NCBI GenBank assembly: GCA_018436595.1
Contig: JAHDLC010000035.1
Span: 1-64,000 of the forward strand
DNA: 64,000 bases
Origin: Synergistaceae bacterium
GTDB taxonomy: Bacteria > Synergistota > Synergistia > Synergistales > Aminobacteriaceae
Direction of reading: 5' to 3'
Shown here: positions 59,816-64,000 of the stretch, piece by piece
Numbering within the stretch: the stretch's first letter is position 1
Layout of the letters: each line of letters opens with the position of its first letter
The notes under the pieces: generated by a model
What the model was told of the DNA's origin: nothing
What the model saw: only the letters and a program-made list of their open reading frames with translations
Databases searched by the model: none
Made by a program: the position numbers and the translations under genes

Positions 59816-60375
59816 TTTCCGAAGCCGGTAATTTTTTTTCCCGAATCGAAGAGTCCCGGCAGGAAGAGTATAAAAGCCTGCAGCGACGCCCCCTTTTCTA
59901 GGGTGACAAAAGAGAAGAACCCTCGTTTCAAAAAAGAATATCCTCCTCTCGATCTTCCGCCTGACGATGAATTGAAACACTACGGACTGCAATGAACACC
60001 TTTTCAACAATCAGGTGAAGTTCCCTGCATCCCGGGAAGTCTCCCCACTGAAGAAGACATGCCGTCTTTCAGCCTCGGGAAATAGATACATCGACAAGAA
60101 TCCGCTGACTGCAGCGGAATGGGCATATATATTTCCACATCCGGAAACGAAAAGGATGGATCTGATCCGCCTAAAAACCCTCCTGATTCCGGAGAAATAC
60201 TCCGATTTCTGCTACTGAGCGAACAAAGGTCAGACTAGATCAATGACAAGATACACACTTCGGATCCTATATACCCGAAAAATCACCGGAAAAACTTCAT
60301 CAACCCGCGAGAACGGCCGGAAAAGGAATCCGTTGCGGGAAAACGTACCTCAGACGATCTTTTTCCATCAGACTC
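59816..60375. other. AT-richer gap between yigZ and bioY
   Basis: 560 bases without a convincing gene. A frame continuous with yigZ runs through its stop to 59995 and ends in a protein-like tail (YPPLDLPPDDELKHYGLQ); a GTG at 59903 could start a 30-residue peptide but has a poor ribosome site. A 67-codon frame from GTG 60015 also lacks a ribosome site. They may be decayed genes. No RNA gene seen. Confidence 0.5.
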
Positions 60376-60404
60376 TTGAAAAATTCTATGTCAACCAATA
60401 AAAT
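60376..60404 (+). promoter_or_regulatory. bioY promoter with operator-like inverted repeat
   Basis: TTGAAA (60376-60381), 17 bases, TAAAAT (60399-60404). TGTCAACC (60389-60396) and GGTAGACA (60409-60416) are complementary at 7 of 8 positions and flank the -10 box. It resembles a biotin-repressor (BirA) operator, but the 12-base spacing is shorter than the usual 14-16. Confidence 0.5.
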
Positions 60405-60430
60405 AAAAGGTAGACAGGAGATGATTTCTC

Positions 60431-60979
60431 GTGAAAATCCGTTTTCAAACCCTCATTCTGGCTGCTTTTTTTACCGGTCTGACTGCGGTCGGCGCATTTG
60501 TACGAATCCCCCTTCCAATAGTACCAATCACACTCCAGGTTCTCATGGTTCTTCTTTCGGGCCTGCTGCTTCCACCAGGGGGCGCACTCTTTTCCCAATC
60601 GGCCTATATACTCCTTGGACTTGCCGGAATTCCCATATTTGCCGGAGGAGGAGGAATATCGTATATCATTGCCCCGACATTCGGCTATTTGCTGGGCCAG
60701 ATTCCCGCCTCATGGGCCATATCCATGCTCGTTCAAAGAGGTGAAAGAACATTTTTCTCGATGTTTCTGGCGTCAATCGCCGGCATTGGGATCATATATA
60801 CACTCGGTGCGGTTCTCCTTTTTCTGAATCTCACTCTCCTTGCAGGAAAATCAATCGGCTTTGTTCAGATTCTAAAAATAGGGGTCTATCCCTTCATACT
60901 ACCGGACCTCCTGAAAGCCGGTGTGGCTTCAATAGTGGCCCTGAAAATCAGAAGAGTACTGCACACCCGGTTTTTTTAA
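60431..60979 (+). CDS. bioY: Biotin ECF transporter S component BioY
   Basis: 182 residues, six membrane helices. BioY signatures: FVRIPLPIVPITLQVLMVLL, LLGLAGIPIFAGGGGISYII, PTFGYLLGQIPASWAI, and VYPFILPDLLKAGVASIVAL. It captures biotin in the membrane, working alone or with shared EcfAAT. GTG start 60431 with AGGAG ~10 bases upstream. GC lower than the window's average. Confidence 0.93.
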   Translation: MKIRFQTLILAAFFTGLTAVGAFVRIPLPIVPITLQVLMVLLSGLLLPPGGALFSQSAYILLGLAGIPIFAGGGGISYIIAPTFGYLLGQIPASWAISMLVQRGERTFFSMFLASIAGIGIIYTLGAVLLFLNLTLLAGKSIGFVQILKIGVYPFILPDLLKAGVASIVALKIRRVLHTRFF

Positions 60980-61199
60980 GGAAATGGGCAGTCTGCAGGT
61001 AAGCATCGTTTCGCAATTCGCAGCCGGAAAAAATTCTGAGAATAGCGTTCAGGTCATTTCCTTACGAGGTTCTTTCTTTTCAGGCTAGCAGGGATGGAAT
61101 TCCCTCGGCTTTCCATCGTATACCCATCAACAACCCTGGTACTTCACGCCCATCTTCCAGAAACCATCAGAAAATGTGACCTGATCGAATACCTACCAG

Positions 61200-61246
61200 T
61201 AGAATCCGGGATTCCGAAGTGTATTTGAACGGAATCCCGGATTCTA
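61200..61246. repeat. 17-bp perfect inverted repeat with nested palindromes
   Basis: TAGAATCCGGGATTCCG (61200-61216), 13-base loop, and its perfect complement (61230-61246). Each arm contains GAATCC-G-GGATTC. No T-run. It lies in the 644-base gene-free stretch 60980-61623, which otherwise holds parS site 2. Confidence 0.75.
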
Positions 61247-61478
61247 TTAGTATTCTTGATTTTGAACACATCAAATTGGTAATCGAGAAAGATAACCTCG
61301 TTAGAAAGAACAGCCATCAAAGAAACACAATAATCAACACCTCAATCGAAATTTCGCCTGTCTGAACTCCATACCAGTCAATCAATACAGGGGTTTAACG
61401 AAAATCAGGTGCTCTCGGTAAGAAAGAAAAACTTGAAGTAACAACAAGCATCGCAAAGGGGTGGAGTAGGGAGCAACA

Positions 61479-61518
61479 AACAGGATGCAATGTTTCACGT
61501 GAAACATTGCATCCTGTT
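61479..61518. promoter_or_regulatory. parS: parS site 2 at the centre of a perfect 40-bp palindrome
   Basis: TGTTTCACGTGAAACA (61491-61506) is the exact parS consensus. The flanks AACAGGATGCAA (61479-61490) and TTGCATCCTGTT (61507-61518) are perfect complements, so all 40 bases are self-complementary. Confidence 0.93.
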
Positions 61519-61623
61519 ATATTAAACTGCTATTAAATATAGAGAGGGGTTTTTAGAGAAATGCGTTCAGCGAAAGCCATATTCGGGAGAAAAAAGGAGA
61601 AGAAGCAAATGACCATATCTGAC

Positions 61624-63009
61624 CTATAGGTTCGTGGAGACTAGAGAATCAATCTTTTGGATGTAATGTTTCACGTTAAACTTTCGTGCAGCCCCTCCGT
61701 AGTTCATGTATCGTACCGTGCCAAATACCGGACGTTCCGGCCATGGCCTGTCGTGGAGGCCTCCGATGGCCCATGAAATTCCTGCAATGCCGTTCGGATC
61801 CCGTCCGTCGAGTTCGTAGCGATCGTTCAGGAAAAGGGCCGTTATGAAGGCCTCCTCCGGGGAGGGGGACCACTCAAGTATTTTCTTTGCCCAATACATC
61901 CGGGCCCAGCCATGCATTTTCCCGCGGGACGTCATTTCTCTTTGGGCGGCATTCCACAGGGGATCTGAAGTCCGTGCTTTCTCGAGGGTATGAATGTCGT
62001 ATAGGACAGGCCGGGAGTCTTTTCGATGAGCGTCCAGGGTTTTCCGTGACCATTCCGGTAGACCCCCGTAGGTTCCGGCCGCTTCTTCGAAGTGGCAGAA
62101 ATTGTCGGCCAGTTCCCGCCGTATGATGAGTTCTTCAAGAAATGCCTTTGAAGATTCGGTTTCCGGGGTGGCTGATACGGCGAAAGCTGCCCGCTGGGCT
62201 GAAAGATGACCGAAATGGAGCCAGGGCGATAGTCCGGAAAGACCATCAAGGCCCGGATCGTTCCGTTCCTGCCCGTACCGTTCCAGGCCCTCACGAAGAA
62301 AGATCCGCAGCCGTTCCGATGCGGCGTGTTCCCCAGGGGTAATCCACTCAAGGGGATCACCGGTATCGGGCGCGGACAGGGAGGCCGGAAATGTTCCCGG
62401 AAAAGCGAAGGGAGCTGCTCCTTCCATGTTCATCGGGGGCATCGGTTCAATTTCGGGAATATCAGTCAGCCACTCGGGAAGCAGTGGGGAAACTTTCCTT
62501 CGGAAAGTGGCCGCACTGTACTCTTTTTTCGGCGATGCGATCCAGGAAGGGACGATATTGTGGGCGTCAGTCTCCGCAACAGGACAGGAGGCTGTTTTCA
62601 GGAGCTCCGTTTTCCAGCTCCGCTTTTCCGGGTAGGGGTCGAAATCAGTCACGATGAGGGCGGCATTCATGGAATGTGCCCGTTTTCCCGCTGTAATGCC
62701 CGGTTTTCCGGTGAGAATCTCCAGTGGAATGTTCTTTGCCGCGAGTGACCCGGCAACTTGCCGCAGCCCTTCGGCAAGAAAGCCGTAGTGCCGCGAAGAG
62801 GCGCCGGAAAAGGCAGGCGCCAGGCAAAAAAATACCCGAAGCGGGCGGGAGAGAGCTGATGCTGCATGGGCGGCAGCCAGAAGAGCCCAGTTGTCAGCGG
62901 CCCTCTGGTCCCGGGACATCCAGTAGATCACGGGGCCGTTTCCTGAGTGGCCGTCCTTGAGAAGGCGGGTTCGCCTGGAAATATCGCGGGGCAGATGTGG
63001 AAGAGTCAT
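61624..63009 (-). CDS. phr: Class II CPD photolyase
   Basis: 461 residues. Class II marks: VIYWMSRDQRAADNWALLAA, IVTDFDPYPEKRSWKTELL, SPWLHFGHLSAQRAAFAV, ELADNFCHFEEAAGTYGGLP, KMHGWARMYWAKKILEWSPS and ELDGRDPNGIAGISWAIGGL, then HDRPWPERPVFGTVRYMN. It repairs cyclobutane pyrimidine dimers using FADH and light. The ATG region has AAAGG. A parS-like site lies in the last codons. An 18-bp palindrome is 20 bases upstream of the start. Confidence 0.93.
   Translation of the reverse strand: MTLPHLPRDISRRTRLLKDGHSGNGPVIYWMSRDQRAADNWALLAAAHAASALSRPLRVFFCLAPAFSGASSRHYGFLAEGLRQVAGSLAAKNIPLEILTGKPGITAGKRAHSMNAALIVTDFDPYPEKRSWKTELLKTASCPVAETDAHNIVPSWIASPKKEYSAATFRRKVSPLLPEWLTDIPEIEPMPPMNMEGAAPFAFPGTFPASLSAPDTGDPLEWITPGEHAASERLRIFLREGLERYGQERNDPGLDGLSGLSPWLHFGHLSAQRAAFAVSATPETESSKAFLEELIIRRELADNFCHFEEAAGTYGGLPEWSRKTLDAHRKDSRPVLYDIHTLEKARTSDPLWNAAQREMTSRGKMHGWARMYWAKKILEWSPSPEEAFITALFLNDRYELDGRDPNGIAGISWAIGGLHDRPWPERPVFGTVRYMNYGGAARKFNVKHYIQKIDSLVSTNL
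61667..61682. promoter_or_regulatory. parS: parS-like site 3 inside the photolyase gene
   Basis: TGTTTCACGTTAAACT, 14 of 16 bases of the parS consensus, within the C-terminal coding region. Confidence 0.65.
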
Positions 63010-63028
63010 TAATTGTATGCATTCCTTT

Positions 63029-63046
63029 CTATTTCCCGGGAAATAG
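63029..63046. repeat. 18-bp palindrome, copy 2
   Basis: CTATTTCCCGGGAAATAG, identical to 58410-58427. It lies upstream of the photolyase start and just past the slyD terminator. Confidence 0.9.
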
Positions 63047-63053
63047 GGTATGA

Positions 63054-63080
63054 AAAAGGCCTGCCGGAGGCAGGCCTTTT
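63054..63080 (-). terminator. Terminator of the SlyD-type gene
   Basis: A 12-bp stem (AAAAGGCCTGCC 63054-63065 with 63069-63080) and T5 on the - strand, directly after the stop codon. Confidence 0.9.
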
Positions 63081-63081
63081 C

Positions 63082-63510
63082 TTATTCCAGGATTTCCATC
63101 AGTTCGACCTTGAAGGTGAGCTCTTTTCCCGCGAGCCGGTGGTTCGCGTCCAGCTCTACGGAATCTTCCCCCACCGAGGTAACCGTAACGCTCATGGGGG
63201 TTCCTCCCCGGGTCATCATCTGGAGGCTGTCTCCCACGGAAGGCTCGTAGTTTTCCGGCATCACGTCCCGGGAGACGGAGAACACCCTGTCGTTCCGTTT
63301 CGTACCGTAGGCCAGGTCCGGAGGGAGAACGAGGGTCCGCTCCTCTCCCACTCTCATCCCTTCAACTCCCTTGTCGAATCCGGGGATCATCTGTCCGGCT
63401 CCCACGGTGAACTCCAGGGGGCTCCGTCCCCTGGACGAATCGAACACTTCTCCGTCGGAGAGGGTTCCGGTGTAATGGACCCGGATCTTTTTCCCTTTTT
63501 CTGCGATCAT
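63082..63510 (-). CDS. FKBP-type peptidyl-prolyl isomerase, SlyD-like
   Basis: 142 residues. KGKKIRVHYTGTLSDGEVFD, PLEFTVGAGQMIPGFDKGVE, LPPDLAYGTK of the FKBP core, interrupted by an insert-in-flap region (SRDVMPENYEPSVGDSLQMM), and the closing DANHRLAGKELTFKVELMEI. No signal peptide, so a cytoplasmic folding helper. It lacks the His-rich metal tail of E. coli SlyD. AAAGGAG before ATG 63510. Confidence 0.9.
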   Translation of the reverse strand: MIAEKGKKIRVHYTGTLSDGEVFDSSRGRSPLEFTVGAGQMIPGFDKGVEGMRVGEERTLVLPPDLAYGTKRNDRVFSVSRDVMPENYEPSVGDSLQMMTRGGTPMSVTVTSVGEDSVELDANHRLAGKELTFKVELMEILE

Positions 63511-63583
63511 GTGCTGCTCCTTTCTCCGCCTCTCTGACGGAAGGAAATGCTCCGGCCGTTCGGCCCGGAAAAAGAGTCCCTGT

Positions 63584-63612
63584 ATTGTACGTGCTGGCCT
63601 GTTCCGTGGCAA
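63584..63612 (-). promoter_or_regulatory. Promoter of the SlyD-type gene
   Basis: On the - strand TTGCCA (63607-63612), 17 bases, TACAAT (63584-63589). Confidence 0.65.
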
Positions 63613-63740
63613 GGCGATGATTTCCCCTCGTTCGGCGGCAGCTCTTGCCCTTCGGGGGCTGAATTAGGATGTACAATACAGGGGGACGGGGTGTTTTGAC
63701 CAGGCGCATGAGCCACCTGACGGGCAGGGGGGGAGTGGCA

Positions 63741-64000
63741 GTGAAGATAGCGAAGGACAAGTTGGAGGACGCGGTACGGAACGGCATCCTTTCCGAAAGC
63801 CAGGCGGAAAGTCTCTGGGAGTTTCTTCTGGAAAAAAGCGAGGATGATCCTTCTTTCAAGGTGACCCACATCCTGTATTACCTCGGCGGGCTTATCGCCA
63901 TCGGGGCCATGACCCTCTTCATGAATCTCGGATGGGAGGTTTTCGGCGGGTGGGGAATTTTCGCCATCGCCGCCGCCTATGCCCTTTTCGGTCTGCTGTT
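63741..64000 (+). CDS. Membrane protein, N-terminal fragment (DUF2157-like)
   Basis: The frame runs off the window. The first ~35 residues are a soluble helical region (KLEDAVRNGILSESQAESLW, EFLLEKSEDDPSF), then membrane helices begin (THILYYLGGLIAIGAMTLFM). This arrangement resembles DUF2157-type membrane proteins. GTG 63741 has GGGGGGAG six bases upstream; ATG 63708 in the same frame is an alternative. Confidence 0.55.
   Translation, partial: MKIAKDKLEDAVRNGILSESQAESLWEFLLEKSEDDPSFKVTHILYYLGGLIAIGAMTLFMNLGWEVFGGWGIFAIAAAYALFGLL

Noticed and set aside
60015-60218. 67-codon frame between yigZ and bioY
   Set aside because: GTG start with no ribosome site and no recognised motif; listed only within the gap description.

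Overview
The window looks like a chromosomal segment of an anaerobic, amino-acid-fermenting, diderm bacterium, most likely Synergistota (Synergistaceae); this is an inference from gene content. Genes are GC-rich with strong AGGAGG-type ribosome sites and tight operons. There are three TRAP-type carboxylate/amino-acid transporters, catabolic genes for threonine (kbl-tdh), 2-amino-4-ketopentanoate (ortA-ortB) and pyrroline-5-carboxylate, two M20 peptidases, and outer-membrane functions (two LpxH-like phosphoesterases and a TamB/AsmA-like giant protein). No tRNA, rRNA, CRISPR array or intact insertion sequence was seen.

Layout. 1-0.8 kb: end of a chemoreceptor gene and cheW. 0.8-3.5 kb: cupin protein and lower Entner-Doudoroff genes (KDPG aldolase with a fused VOC domain, KDG kinase). 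3.6-7.8 kb: a MOSC-FdhD fusion, an M20 peptidase, a ZIP metal permease and a ZnuA-like protein. 7.9-11.1 kb: a DctPQM TRAP operon with a promoter abutted by three tandem 15-bp repeats. 11.2-14.9 kb: a serine-biosynthesis operon (class V aminotransferase, SerA, PGAM-type phosphatase), preceded by a promoter, a 38-codon leader peptide with seven consecutive serine codons, and an intrinsic terminator. 14.9-21.2 kb: ortAB, a second TRAP transporter and a class III PLP enzyme. 21.4-24.4 kb: tdh, kbl and a divergent GntR regulator. 24.7-28.4 kb: a CNNM/CBS protein and a large voltage-sensor/CASTOR-POLLUX-like channel. 28.8-32.6 kb: P5C dehydrogenase, a lipid glycosyltransferase and an LpxH-like enzyme. 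32.6-37.2 kb: hairpins and a relic duplicate, glycerol dehydrogenase, an M20 amidohydrolase and znuCB. 37.3-41.5 kb: TAXI-TRAP transporter, VOC protein and GntR regulator with a near-perfect operator. 41.6-45.1 kb: DegT-like protein, ROK kinase, pssA, psd. 45.2-49.6 kb: ABC exporter with HlyD-like adaptor. 49.6-56 kb: second LpxH-like enzyme, the TamB-like protein, a nuclease and a DUF364-like protein. 56-64 kb: rsmG-parA-parB, HIT, YigZ, BioY, photolyase, SlyD-type isomerase and a truncated membrane protein.

The right-hand part looks origin-proximal. rsmG-parA-parB are present, there are three parS-like sites (one the centre of a perfect 40-bp palindrome), and a cluster of same-strand DnaA-box-like sequences beside an AT-rich stretch lies in the gene-free gap at 54.1-54.4 kb. 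That gap is the best oriC candidate.

The most interesting points are the seryl-codon attenuator of the serine operon, the oriC/parS architecture with a recurring 18-bp palindrome, the pairing of the ornithine-pathway thiolase OrtAB with a TRAP importer and a class III PLP enzyme, and the channel with a non-canonical selectivity filter.
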